This document shows, in pieces, positions 36,261 through 45,900 of a DNA stretch of 64,000 nt (positions within the stretch are counted from its first letter, which is position 1; every line of letters starts with the position of its first letter). Under the pieces are notes generated by a model. That model saw only the letters and a program-made list of their open reading frames with translations. It was not told the origin of the DNA and did not search any database. Origin of the DNA: an uncultured Bacteroidales bacterium (GTDB lineage: Bacteria; Bacteroidota; Bacteroidia; Bacteroidales; ML635J-15); contig CALJNE010000031.1 of NCBI GenBank assembly GCA_937982115.1, positions 44,698 to 108,697 on the forward strand, given 5' to 3'. Both the position numbers and the translations under genes were made by a program.

Positions 36261-39200
36261 ATGAAATTTCTTTTAACTTTTTTAGTTTTATTTGCAGCTT
36301 TCTTTGAAGTAATATCACAAGAAGTATTATGGGTCAGGGCAGGAATTAGAAATGATAATAATAACGGAGTTTATTCACTTAGTATTTGTTTCGACAATAA
36401 CAATAGCATAATAAATGCAGGTTATTATTATTGCACTTTGAATTCAACAGTAGGATTTGATGATGTAACAATAAGCGGTTTTCAAAATCCATCATTTTTA
36501 TCACACGGGTATTTTGCTAAATATAATTCCAATGGAGAAATATCCTGGGTAAACAGAATTGGCGGAACAGACGGTGATTCAAAAATTACCGGAGTAACAT
36601 CTGATAATTCAGGGGATATTTATATCATAGGAGACTTTACTCAAACTTGCAAGTTCGGATGCCCGCAAACAGGAGATTGCACCGGTTTTGGAACTGGGAT
36701 TAGTTCTTTATACGGACATGATATTTTTATTGCAAAATACGACAACGATGGAAATTTTACTTGGGTGAAAACAATTAACAGCAGTACCAATTCAATATAT
36801 GCTGAAAAAATTCTTTACGATAAGAATAATTCAATTATTGTTACAGGAAAATTCTCCGGCACAACAGTTTTTGGAGAAGGTGTGCTTCAAACTACTTTAA
36901 TAGCAACAGGTTCAAATGATGTATTTATTGCATCATATAACCTTGATGGCGACTTAAACTGGGTAAGACAAGGCGAAAGCTCAAACTGGTGCGAAATTAA
37001 TGGTCTCGAAATTGACCAAAACGGAAATATTTTCATTGTCGGAGTATTTAATGGAAGTATAAATTTCAATACTTTTAATCTTATTGCCTCTGGTGGAGTA
37101 GGTTCTACAAATCCTTACATTGTCAAATTGGATAATTCAGGCAATATAATTAACGCTGTTTCATACTCCGCCTCCAATGATGTAAGATTTACAGATTTAG
37201 CATGTGATTTATCAGATAATTCTCTTTACATTACAGGAAATTTAAGCGATAATATAAATTTTGGAAGTACAACTTTAAATTCTGAGTTTGGTAATAATAA
37301 TACTCTAATTGCAAAATTAGACAATGATTTAAATTTTGTATGGGCTAAAAAGACAGGATTAAGACCCGACAATCAGGGAGGTTCATCAGGGATATCAATA
37401 GCAGGCAAAAACTCAGGATTCTATTTAATTGGAAATTACTCAAGTGAGTGTGTTTTTGAGGGAAATACATTAACCAATAACACTAACCAGAAAATTTTCT
37501 TTTCTGAATGGGACAGTGATGGAACTTTAATAAACATAGAAAAGGCCGGTGGAACGAATATGGACTATGCTAAATATATTGTTTCTACACCGGACGAAGT
37601 AGTTGCTATTGCCTCAGATTCTTTTGGAACTACGACTTTTTATCCACCTCCAACTTATCAGATTTTATGGGGAAGTCACAGTTTAATCATAAATAGAACG
37701 AGTGCAATTACTTCAAAGGTAAAATATTGCACGCCTATCCAGATTATATCTCAACCCCTGCCAGCAAACTCAGAAATATGTCCGGGAGAAGAAATTATTT
37801 ATTCAATAGATGTTACCGGCACTCAACCGATAAGTTATCAATGGTATAATTCTTCGGGTATAATATCAGGAGCAGAAAGCTCAAGTTTTACTGCAAATAG
37901 TGCAGATACTTATTATTGCATAGTTACCAACGATTGCAGCAGCCTAACATCCAACAACGTTACTTTAAATCTTAAAACATTATCACAAGCTCCAACATTA
38001 TTAACTTTTTCACCAGATGCAATTTGTGCAAATACCGACACCTTAGTTACATTCACCGCAAATGGAGGTGTACAGGGCAGCGGAGCAGTTCTTGAATGGT
38101 TCTCCGGATCTTGTAATGGAACTTTGCTTGGAACAGGCAATACTCTCACTGTAGAGGTAAATTTTCCTGCCACTCCACAAATTTTTGCAAGGTATGCTGG
38201 AGATTGTAATACTACAAATTGCTATTCCCAGTCCCTGCACGTTGACCCCGGAATTCCTGATGACCCGTTTTTAGCTACTGCTAGTAGAACGAGCATTTGT
38301 CCTGATGATAATGGAACAATAATTCTCAGACTTCTTGGTGAACCTGTTGACCAGGTATTTTGGTACACAGAAGAGTGCGGGACAGGGTTAGTTGCAACGG
38401 GTAATCCCACATCAGTCCCTTCTCCGGGAAATACAACTACATATTACGGCAGATACGAAAATGCTTGTGGCGTTTCTGCTTGCCAATCGGTTACAGTTAC
38501 TGTAATGCCTTATCCGACAACTCCCACTTTGATTAGTGCAGATATAACAACAGTATGCTCTGATTATGAAGAACTTATAACTCTTGCTGTTGAGAATTTA
38601 ACCGATGACCAAGTATTCTGGTACGCAGATTCATGCGGTGGCGATGTTGTAAATACAGGAAACATTATTTTCATCACTGTTCCCGATTCTACAACTGTAT
38701 TTTTTGCCAGAACTGAAAATATGTGTGGAGAAAGCGAATGTCTGCAAATAGAAATAACTGTACTACCACGTGCTGATGCAAGCATAAGCAATCCCGGATT
38801 ATTGTGTTCTGCCGATGAGTCTGTTCAAATTATTGCTGCTCAAGATGGAGGTATTTGGGGAGGAGACTTTATTGACCCGATTACAGGAATTTTTAACTTA
38901 AATCAAGCTGGTGGAGGTCAGCATCTTATTTCTTACACCATCGAAGGTCAATGCGGTGATTATGATGAAATTATTCTTGATATTGTTCAGGCTTTTGACC
39001 CCACAATTTCTTTTCCCGGAATACTTTGTATTTTTAATGATTCAACCCAATTAGAAGCTGCTACACCGGGAGGCATCTGGTCAGGTTTTGGAATTATTAA
39101 TGATAGTCTGGGAGTTTTTAATCCATCCCTTGCAGGAATTGGAATACACAGAGTTTATTATGAATCTACTGATTTTTGTGGTGGGATTGATAGTATTGAT

Positions 39201-40172
39201 TTGGTTGTAATAGGCAAAATAGAAGCTGAAATTACAACACCTTATTTTTATTGCAACAATATTGATACTGTTTATCTTACAGCTGAACCTTTTGGCGGTT
39301 TTTGGACAGGAACAAATGTTGAACCTGATGGAACATTCCTGCCTTCAATAACAGAACCGGGAATGATTACAATAGAATACACTATTCTCGGCGAGTGTGG
39401 AGATACTGTTCAAAAACAAATTTTCGTTTACGAAAAAATATTCGCAAATATTACATCCTCTCCTAACCTATGTCTTAGAGATACAATAGTACAATTAACC
39501 GGTACACCTCCGGGCGGATTATGGATTGGTGAAGGCGTAAATCCCCTTACAGGAGTAATTGATATGAGCGAACTTTCTCCGGGAGATTATGAAATTATTT
39601 ATGCTTTCCTTCAGGATTGTGGAGATATTGATACTGTTAGTTTTACTATTCACCCGTTTTTCGATACCCATATCTGGTACGAAGATTCAATATATCATGA
39701 TGGGCTTCCTGTTACAATAAACAGAGTTCAAGATGGCGGGGTTTGGGAAGGTATCGGCATTAATGAAAATGGCATTTTCGACCCGGCAATTTCAAGTTTT
39801 GGAGAGTTCATGATAATTTATTCTTTCGATGATGGCTTCTGCCCTGAGGCTGACACCATGATTATAAAAGTTCATTTCAGACCTTATGCCGATTTAGTTA
39901 TCCCAACGGTTATAACTCCAAACGGTGATAATCAAAATGATTATTGGGACATAAAAGCTCTTGAAAACTACGAGATTGTTAAAATTAAAATCTATACCCG
40001 TTGGGGAGATGAAGTGTTTTCTTACTCAGGTTCAGGTGAAGGCTACAGAAACCCATCAAATGCATGGAATGGCAAATACAAAGGCAGAGACCTGCCAACC
40101 GGAGGTTATTTGTATATTCTGGAGATTGACAATCAAGTTCAGTTTAAAGGAACTATTAGTTTAATCAGATAA
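36261..40172 (+). CDS. Large T9SS type-B (gliding-motility C-terminal domain) adhesin
   Basis: About 1303 residues from ATG 36261 (a TTG six bases upstream is less likely). Order: signal peptide ending AFFEVISQ; beta-propeller-like repeats with the GDIYIIGDF / ITGNLSDN pattern (about 20-490, SBBP type); an Ig-like domain; three related Cys-containing repeats marked by VFWYTEECG / VFWYADSCG (580-840); five repeats of the GGIWSGFG / GGFWTGTN kind (845-1200); and the type B sorting domain from about 1208 (VITPNGDNQNDYWDI, YTRWGDEVF, NAWNGKYKG, GYLYILEI). It should be a large surface fibre-like adhesin. It lies ten bp upstream of a PorP/SprF gene, its likely dedicated partner. Confidence 0.9.
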   Translation: MKFLLTFLVLFAAFFEVISQEVLWVRAGIRNDNNNGVYSLSICFDNNNSIINAGYYYCTLNSTVGFDDVTISGFQNPSFLSHGYFAKYNSNGEISWVNRIGGTDGDSKITGVTSDNSGDIYIIGDFTQTCKFGCPQTGDCTGFGTGISSLYGHDIFIAKYDNDGNFTWVKTINSSTNSIYAEKILYDKNNSIIVTGKFSGTTVFGEGVLQTTLIATGSNDVFIASYNLDGDLNWVRQGESSNWCEINGLEIDQNGNIFIVGVFNGSINFNTFNLIASGGVGSTNPYIVKLDNSGNIINAVSYSASNDVRFTDLACDLSDNSLYITGNLSDNINFGSTTLNSEFGNNNTLIAKLDNDLNFVWAKKTGLRPDNQGGSSGISIAGKNSGFYLIGNYSSECVFEGNTLTNNTNQKIFFSEWDSDGTLINIEKAGGTNMDYAKYIVSTPDEVVAIASDSFGTTTFYPPPTYQILWGSHSLIINRTSAITSKVKYCTPIQIISQPLPANSEICPGEEIIYSIDVTGTQPISYQWYNSSGIISGAESSSFTANSADTYYCIVTNDCSSLTSNNVTLNLKTLSQAPTLLTFSPDAICANTDTLVTFTANGGVQGSGAVLEWFSGSCNGTLLGTGNTLTVEVNFPATPQIFARYAGDCNTTNCYSQSLHVDPGIPDDPFLATASRTSICPDDNGTIILRLLGEPVDQVFWYTEECGTGLVATGNPTSVPSPGNTTTYYGRYENACGVSACQSVTVTVMPYPTTPTLISADITTVCSDYEELITLAVENLTDDQVFWYADSCGGDVVNTGNIIFITVPDSTTVFFARTENMCGESECLQIEITVLPRADASISNPGLLCSADESVQIIAAQDGGIWGGDFIDPITGIFNLNQAGGGQHLISYTIEGQCGDYDEIILDIVQAFDPTISFPGILCIFNDSTQLEAATPGGIWSGFGIINDSLGVFNPSLAGIGIHRVYYESTDFCGGIDSIDLVVIGKIEAEITTPYFYCNNIDTVYLTAEPFGGFWTGTNVEPDGTFLPSITEPGMITIEYTILGECGDTVQKQIFVYEKIFANITSSPNLCLRDTIVQLTGTPPGGLWIGEGVNPLTGVIDMSELSPGDYEIIYAFLQDCGDIDTVSFTIHPFFDTHIWYEDSIYHDGLPVTINRVQDGGVWEGIGINENGIFDPAISSFGEFMIIYSFDDGFCPEADTMIIKVHFRPYADLVIPTVITPNGDNQNDYWDIKALENYEIVKIKIYTRWGDEVFSYSGSGEGYRNPSNAWNGKYKGRDLPTGGYLYILEIDNQVQFKGTISLIR

Positions 40173-40182
40173 TTTTAAATTG

Positions 40183-41100
40183 ATGAAAAAGCTAATTTTT
40201 ACATATTTTTTCATGCACGGTTTTTTACTCGCTTATTGCCAACAAATACCTATGCACAGTCAGTTTATGTTTAATAAATTTTTAATTAATCCTGCCTGCA
40301 CCGGAACAGAAGAAAATTTACCGGTTCAGCTATCCGTGAGAGAGCAATGGATTGGATTTGATAATGCTCCAAGTAGTCAGTTTATAAGTGCTCACCAACT
40401 TTTTGAAGATTACAGTATGGGATTGGGGCTAAGCATGTTTTTAGACAAATTTGCACACGAAAGACAATTTGGATTAAAATTAAGCTATTCCTACATTTTG
40501 CCGGTTTACGACGAAACTTTACTATCAATGGGATTGTCATTCCAATCTTCGTGGATGAGTTATGATTATCGCGAAATAATTGCTCTCGACTATGACGACC
40601 CCTCTTTGTATATGGGACGACAATCAAGATTCTTTCCTCAAGCAGATTTCGGGCTTTATCTTTTTAACGAAATATATAATGTAGGATTCTCTGTAAATCA
40701 ATTAATCCCATTAAATGTAAAAGTTAGAAATCAAGATATAGTAATTAAAAAACTTATCCCTCACTATATTCTTTTTGGTTCCTATAGATTTAACGACATT
40801 GCCGAAAACCTCGATATTGAACCAGGCTTGCTTTTCAAAACAAGTTTTAAAGCTCCTTCGCAATTAGATATCAATGCAAGACTAATTTATGAAAAAAATT
40901 ATTGGTACGGTTTATCTATAAGGACTTCAGGTGATATCGTAAATATGATTGGATTGCGATACAAAGATATGAGTATGGGATTTTCTGTTGATTTTGCCAC
41001 AAATCGCTTATTCAGATACCAGAGTGGCACTATAGAAGCATACTTTACATATCACATTCCGGTAAAACTTAAAATCGAAAGTTTACCAAAATTCTGGTAA
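40183..41100 (+). CDS. PorP/SprF-family T9SS outer-membrane protein
   Basis: About 305 residues from ATG 40183. Signal peptide ends at about AYCQQ. The family opening IPMHSQFMFNKFLINPACTGTE, which leads to REQWIGFDNAPSSQ, is unmistakable for the PorP/SprF beta-barrels. In Flavobacterium-type gliders such proteins are needed to deliver or hold type-B sorting-domain proteins, and their genes commonly follow the cargo gene, as here. It overlaps or abuts a weak terminator after its stop. Confidence 0.93.
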   Translation: MKKLIFTYFFMHGFLLAYCQQIPMHSQFMFNKFLINPACTGTEENLPVQLSVREQWIGFDNAPSSQFISAHQLFEDYSMGLGLSMFLDKFAHERQFGLKLSYSYILPVYDETLLSMGLSFQSSWMSYDYREIIALDYDDPSLYMGRQSRFFPQADFGLYLFNEIYNVGFSVNQLIPLNVKVRNQDIVIKKLIPHYILFGSYRFNDIAENLDIEPGLLFKTSFKAPSQLDINARLIYEKNYWYGLSIRTSGDIVNMIGLRYKDMSMGFSVDFATNRLFRYQSGTIEAYFTYHIPVKLKIESLPKFW

Positions 41101-41111
41101 TAGATTTACCA
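41095..41111. terminator. Weak hairpin between convergent genes
   Basis: TGGTAA (41095-41100, containing the porP stop codon) pairs with TTACCA (41106-41111), loop of five. No long T-run follows on either strand, so termination is only possible, not certain. Confidence 0.35.
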
Positions 41112-41118
41112 ATAAATA

Positions 41119-41910
41119 TTAATGAAAATATCCGTTAATTAAAAGCTGAAAATTATCTCTATCAAGATGAGCTGGGAAAACTTTTTTATACTCTTCAATA
41201 TCTTTGGTTTCAATTTCAACCTTTATGCAGTCTGAAACATTATCCTCAACTTTTGCAATCAACTCACCCTTGTAATCAAATACCTGAGTACCACCATTAT
41301 AACTTACATCATTAGCATCAACTCCAATTCGATTAACGGCTAAAACAAAACATAAATTTTCTATTGCTCTGGCTTTTAATAATGTATCGAATGTATCGCG
41401 ACGTACTGCAGGCCAGTTAGCAACGTTAATTATTGCATCGTAATCTTCGGAATTTCTGTTCCATACAGGAAAACGCAAATCATAACAAATTTGCAGTAAT
41501 AATCTTACTCCAAGATAATTAATTACGACTCGCTCTTTTCCTTGAGTAAGTTTTTCGGACTCCATACCAATCCGAAATATGTGTCTTTTATAGTACTTTA
41601 TAATTTGACCGTCGGGCTTAACAAATACAAAAGCATTATAATATTTATCGCCCTCTTTATATAACATTGAACCACATATTGCAGCCTCTGAGATTCTCGC
41701 CATCTCTTTAATTGCTGTAAGTGTGTATCCATTTTCATCTTCAGCAAACTGTTCGACGTTTTGAGTAAATCCCGTGTTAAACATTTCGGGCAAAATAAAC
41801 AAATCAGCTCCATGATTAAGAAGGATTTGTCTGTTAATCTCTTTTAAATTTAATTCGGGATTTTCCCAAATTGTATCCATTTGAAATAATGTAACTTTAA
41901 TTTTGCTCAT
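41119..41910 (-). CDS. Carbon-nitrogen hydrolase, omega-amidase (YafV/NIT2-like)
   Basis: About 263 residues from the chosen ATG giving MSKIKVTLFQMD (an upstream Met at 41922 would add four). The Glu-Lys-Cys triad is clear: LPEMF (Glu42 in this numbering), YYKRH (Lys108) and QICYDLRFP (Cys142). The close match of ICYDLRFPVW to YafV/Nit2 proteins points to an omega-amidase that deaminates 2-oxoglutaramate or 2-oxosuccinamate. It is the last gene of the dnaA - eamA - IMPACT - plsC-like - nit operon, overlapping the acyltransferase gene by about 14 bases. Confidence 0.88.
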   Translation of the reverse strand: MSKIKVTLFQMDTIWENPELNLKEINRQILLNHGADLFILPEMFNTGFTQNVEQFAEDENGYTLTAIKEMARISEAAICGSMLYKEGDKYYNAFVFVKPDGQIIKYYKRHIFRIGMESEKLTQGKERVVINYLGVRLLLQICYDLRFPVWNRNSEDYDAIINVANWPAVRRDTFDTLLKARAIENLCFVLAVNRIGVDANDVSYNGGTQVFDYKGELIAKVEDNVSDCIKVEIETKDIEEYKKVFPAHLDRDNFQLLINGYFH

Positions 41911-42451
41911 AACCTGTTTCAAATTTATTTTTTCTTAATCCGGTTAATCCGGTATATTTTCTTTTTACTCTTTCCATAATTTCTTCGTCTGTGCCTTCAA
42001 TCTCAACAAAATCCAGAAAACCCAGAGTTTTTGTTTTTTTATCCAGGAATCCAAGTACAACAGGCACATTTGCTCCTCTGGCTATTCTTATAAAACCTTT
42101 TTTCCAATATTTTGTTTTCTTTCTTGTTCCTTCCGGAGTAATAATCAATAAAAATTCACTATTTTGATTAAACATTTCTATTGCCTTTTCTGTCAATCCT
42201 GTTCTTTTACCTCTATCTACAGGAATTCCTCCCCATCTTTTCAGAAAATAACCCAAAGGCCACCAGAATGCTTCTTTTTTAATAAAAACTTTAGCCCTCT
42301 TTTCAAAGAGATTCAAATATAACTTTCCTAAAACAAAATCCCAGATACTAGTATGTGGTGCCATTAAAACCACAGCTTTTTTTACATCAGGAAATTCATT
42401 GTATTTCCATCCTGTAAGCTTAAAATATTTCTTAATACACCACTTGCACAT
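41897..42451 (-). CDS. PlsC-like lysophospholipid acyltransferase
   Basis: A 184-residue, short member of the 1-acyl-glycerol-3-phosphate acyltransferase family. The HX4D catalytic motif is HTSIWD (His33, Asp38), followed by IPVDRGKR and TPEGTRKK, the family's phosphate-binding stretch. It is a compact, probably membrane-associated form without a long N-terminal anchor. The acyl acceptor is not certain; members of this small group act on lysophospholipids or ornithine-type lipids. Its start codon shares its first base with the end of the IMPACT gene's stop. Confidence 0.85.
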   Translation of the reverse strand: MCKWCIKKYFKLTGWKYNEFPDVKKAVVLMAPHTSIWDFVLGKLYLNLFEKRAKVFIKKEAFWWPLGYFLKRWGGIPVDRGKRTGLTEKAIEMFNQNSEFLLIITPEGTRKKTKYWKKGFIRIARGANVPVVLGFLDKKTKTLGFLDFVEIEGTDEEIMERVKRKYTGLTGLRKNKFETGYEQN

Positions 42452-43050
42452 TATTCTTTTAAAACCGAAATTTTATGATTCGTTTTTAATTTAGAAATTA
42501 TTTCATCTGCCAAAGATAATCTAATTTCAAATACTAACCGACAATCCTCAATAAATTCCTGTTTAATAATTTTACAATTATAATCCTTTATTAACTTCAT
42601 TACAAAATTCAAGTTGTCATAATCTGAAATAACTTTCAAATTGCAATAAACAAATTTTTCAATTATTTCACACTTCGATAATGCATCATAAGCAGCAGAT
42701 TTATAAGCATTTATCAAACCGGGTATGCCGAGTTTTGTACCTCCGAAATATCGAACTACAACAATCAGAACATCAGAAATTCCAAAAGATTTTATTTGAT
42801 TTAATACCGGTAATCCGCTGCTGTTGTGAGGTTCGCCATCATCTGAGGCTCTGTAAATCAGACCTTCGGCACCAATAATAAAAGCATAAACATGATGTTT
42901 TGCATCAAAATATTCTTTCTTGAGTGTCTCGAGGTGATTTTTTACTTCTTCTTCAGTACTTACCGGAAATGCAAAAGCCAAAAATTTGCTCCCTTTTTCG
43001 GAATAAATACCTTGAGCCGGATGTTTTATTGATTTGTAACAATCAATCAT
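42451..43050 (-). CDS. YigZ/IMPACT-family protein
   Basis: A 199-residue protein of the UPF0029/IMPACT family, related to a ribosomal protein S5-like fold and to the eukaryotic translation regulator IMPACT. Visible are the N-terminal GSKFLAFAFPV, the KHHVYAFIIG strand, and the core SDDGEPHNSSGLPVL followed by VRYFGGTKLG. The C-terminal DUF1949 portion is present. The bacterial role is unsettled. It shares four bases with the EamA transporter gene upstream, so it is translationally coupled. Confidence 0.93.
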   Translation of the reverse strand: MIDCYKSIKHPAQGIYSEKGSKFLAFAFPVSTEEEVKNHLETLKKEYFDAKHHVYAFIIGAEGLIYRASDDGEPHNSSGLPVLNQIKSFGISDVLIVVVRYFGGTKLGIPGLINAYKSAAYDALSKCEIIEKFVYCNLKVISDYDNLNFVMKLIKDYNCKIIKQEFIEDCRLVFEIRLSLADEIISKLKTNHKISVLKE

Positions 43051-43922
43051 ACTGATTCAGCAATACTTAGTAAAAAAATTGAAATTATAGACAGTGAAAT
43101 TCCAATGTAATTCAATTTTGTAAGCTTTTCTTTAAAGAATAATGTTCCGATTATGACTGATAGTGTAACAATTCCTATATTAACAATCCCATAAACAATG
43201 GAATTGTTAAATATTCCTGAATTTAAAGCTCTTAAAATCAAATATATAGAGCCAAAATTTACTATACCCAGACTAATGCCCAAAATCCAATTCTTAGAAT
43301 ATCTGAAATTAAGAAAACTTTTTGGATTAAAAATTCCGGCAACTAAACCCGACAGAAATGAAAAACCGAACAAAGTTGCAGTGAATAATGCAGCAGCCTC
43401 ATCATTTACATATTTTTCTTTTGAAAAAATTACAAGAGAATCAACCATTCCCATTCCGATAAAAAGAATTATCGGCAAAAACAGGTATGACAAATTTAGT
43501 TTATTACTTTCATTTGTTTTTCTAAAAACTGTTAGAAAGACAGCAATGAATGCAAGAAAAATAGCAAAAACCTTTACAAATCCCAGAGGTTCTGAATAGG
43601 CGATTATAGCAAAAAGAATTGGAATAATCACCGACATTTTACTCGCTACAGTAGTGATACTTATTCCAACTTTAATTGAGCTCAATCCTATAATAAAAAA
43701 CATTACTATGAACAAAATTCCAATTAAAATACCGGCAAAAAACCATTCTGATGAAACTATTTCTTTTATCGGGAAATTCCCTTTAAGAAAAAATCCAAAC
43801 AACGAAGCAACTAAATAATTTATTATTATAACATTTAAAAGATTAGCCTTAGCTCTGTCAATGAGCTTAAAAATGACAAAAATGCCGGTAGATGATAATG
43901 TGCTAAGAATTATCCAAATCAT
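43047..43922 (-). CDS. EamA/DMT-superfamily transporter
   Basis: A 291-residue integral membrane protein with ten predicted helices in two five-helix halves, typical of the drug/metabolite transporter superfamily. The half-repeat is visible: each half ends with a conserved Pro/Gly-rich turn (SKMSVIIPILFAIIAY and VNIGIVTLSVIIGTLFF). The substrate cannot be deduced. It is the gene following dnaA (25-bp gap) in the same direction, an unusual companion for the replication initiator. Confidence 0.85.
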   Translation of the reverse strand: MIWIILSTLSSTGIFVIFKLIDRAKANLLNVIIINYLVASLFGFFLKGNFPIKEIVSSEWFFAGILIGILFIVMFFIIGLSSIKVGISITTVASKMSVIIPILFAIIAYSEPLGFVKVFAIFLAFIAVFLTVFRKTNESNKLNLSYLFLPIILFIGMGMVDSLVIFSKEKYVNDEAAALFTATLFGFSFLSGLVAGIFNPKSFLNFRYSKNWILGISLGIVNFGSIYLILRALNSGIFNNSIVYGIVNIGIVTLSVIIGTLFFKEKLTKLNYIGISLSIISIFLLSIAESV

Positions 43923-43947
43923 AAAAAAAGTGTTGGAGATTCAGAAA

Positions 43948-45369
43948 TTACATTTTCAAACGTTTCTCAATCTCCATTAAGTCTTCCTTAAACCGTTTGT
44001 CGGTTTCCAAAAGATTATTTACGGTTTTACAGGCGTGCAAAACAGTAGCATGGTCTTTTCCTCCAATTGTAGCACCTATTGAAGCTAAGGAAGCTTTGGT
44101 CATATTTTTTGCAAAATACATTGCAATCTGACGAGCCTGAACAATTTCTCTTTTACGAGTTTTTGACGATAATACTTCAACAGGTAATTGGAAATAATTA
44201 CAAACAACTTTTTGAATATATTCGATGGAGATTTCTCTGCGGGTGCTTTTTACGAGCTTATCAATCATATCTTTGGCAAGCTCAATTGTAATTTCCTTTT
44301 TGTTTAAAGTTGCCTGTGCGAGCAGAGAAACTAAAGCTCCTTCGAGTTCTCTAATGTTATTGGTAATATGAGAAGCAATATATTCAAGTATTTCTTCTTT
44401 AATTACTATACCATCTTTATAAGTTTTCTTTTTGAGTATTCTGATTCTTGTGTCAAAATCCGGTTCAGTCAGTTCGGCAGAAAGTCCCCATTTAAACCTG
44501 CTGAGTAGTCTTTGCTCCATTCCGTTAAGTTCAACAGGTGGTTTATCAGAAGTAAGAATAAGCTGTTTACCGTGTTGATGAAGATGATTAAAGATATGGA
44601 AGAAAACTTCCTGAGTTCCTTCTTTCTTTGAGAAATATTGAACATCATCAACAATCAAAACATCAATCATTTGATAGAAATGGATGAAATCATTTCTATT
44701 GTTATTTCTTGTAGCCTCCATGTATTGAGTTAAAAATTTATTTGCATCAACATAGAGAACTACTTTTTCGGGATGTAATTTTTTTACTTCAATACCAATT
44801 GCATGAGCGAGATGTGTTTTACCAAGCCCGGAACCTCCATAAACAAAAAGAGGGTTGAAAGCTGTACCTCCGGGATTTTGTGCAACAGCATATCCGGCTG
44901 ATCTGGCTAATCTATTACATTCTCCTTCAACGAAATTATCAAAATTATAATCAATATTAAGATGTGGGTCAACATTTAATTTTTTTATTCCAGGAATAAT
45001 AAATGGATTTACAATAGCCTCCGGATCTAAATTCATTGGCATCTGTATTGGTTTATTAACCAGATTTGGTCTGTCTCCGCCCGGTAGTTTTATTGCTTGA
45101 GGACGATCCGAAGAGCTTTCCAACAATACATGATACTCTAATTTTGCATCAGAACCAATTACCTTATGTAGTGTTTTTTTCAATAAATCAAGAAATTGTT
45201 CTTCCAAAAATTCATAAAAAAATGTACTTGGAACCTGAATCGTTAGAGTGTTATTCTTAAAATCCAATGGTACTATGGGTTCAAACCAGGTACGGAAACT
45301 ATGCTTCGAAACATTGTCCCTTATTATCTGGAGACACTTTTCCCATATTTCAACACTTCTATTCACCAT
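43948..45369 (-). CDS. dnaA: Chromosomal replication initiator DnaA
   Basis: A 473-residue initiator that binds origin DnaA boxes and opens the duplex in an ATP-dependent way. Domain I (VEIWEKCLQIIRDNV), a linker domain II, domain III AAA+ with Walker A GGSGLGKTHLAH and Walker B VLIVDDVQYF, and domain IV with the DNA-binding signature IGGKDHATVLHA are present. Length is standard. It heads a minus-strand set with a transporter, IMPACT protein, acyltransferase and amidase, not the classic dnaN/recF neighbours. The upstream 531 bases are extremely AT-rich. Confidence 0.98.
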   Translation of the reverse strand: MVNRSVEIWEKCLQIIRDNVSKHSFRTWFEPIVPLDFKNNTLTIQVPSTFFYEFLEEQFLDLLKKTLHKVIGSDAKLEYHVLLESSSDRPQAIKLPGGDRPNLVNKPIQMPMNLDPEAIVNPFIIPGIKKLNVDPHLNIDYNFDNFVEGECNRLARSAGYAVAQNPGGTAFNPLFVYGGSGLGKTHLAHAIGIEVKKLHPEKVVLYVDANKFLTQYMEATRNNNRNDFIHFYQMIDVLIVDDVQYFSKKEGTQEVFFHIFNHLHQHGKQLILTSDKPPVELNGMEQRLLSRFKWGLSAELTEPDFDTRIRILKKKTYKDGIVIKEEILEYIASHITNNIRELEGALVSLLAQATLNKKEITIELAKDMIDKLVKSTRREISIEYIQKVVCNYFQLPVEVLSSKTRKREIVQARQIAMYFAKNMTKASLASIGATIGGKDHATVLHACKTVNNLLETDKRFKEDLMEIEKRLKM

Positions 45370-45900
45370 TACACTATATATTTTTAAAGTACTTTTTGTC
45401 TTAGTTTCAGTCCAGCAAACTTCTATCTTTTTTTCTTTTCAAAAAAATTTTTTTCTCTTGTTTTTTATCTTTTTTTTATTATAATATCATTTTCCAACAC
45501 ATCAAAAGAAAACAATAAATTATAATTGCCTGATATTCAATTAAAATTTATTTTATTTTCCTTATCTCCCGTAATTCAAATTCATTGCATAAAAATAGCA
45601 TTTTAATAACTTCCAACAAATATTTTTACATTTTTTTTAAAAAAATTTTTTCATGTTTGTAAACATGTAATTATCAGTTCATAAAATTAGTTATTTATAA
45701 ATTTTATTGCAATAAGTCATACAACAAAATAAATATCAGAATGTTATGAAGAAATTTTGATTTGAATAATTATATAACTATTTCAAAACCTGATTTCATC
45801 GAATTTATAATTTGATTCAATCTTTTTTTTTAAGATACCTATTTTATTAATATATTTTGCAGAATCCGATTGTTTTCATAAATTTACAAAAAAGATTAAA
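45370..45900. other. AT-rich intergenic region upstream of dnaA
   Basis: 531 bases between divergent dnaA and LOG-family genes, with long T and A runs (for example 45465-45478 and around 45630-45650). A short inverted repeat CATGTTT/AAACATG lies at 45652-45667. I see no TTATNCACA DnaA boxes, no promoter with a good match in either direction and no coding frame. It may contain the dnaA promoter or an unwinding element, but neither can be supported by motif. Confidence 0.4.

Noticed and set aside
38000..39900. Several reverse-strand open frames within the adhesin gene
   Set aside because: They lie wholly inside a well-supported gene, lack protein-like features and arise from its repeats.
45370..45900. 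Replication origin next to dnaA
   Set aside because: No DnaA-box cluster is visible, and AT-richness alone is common to all intergenic regions here.
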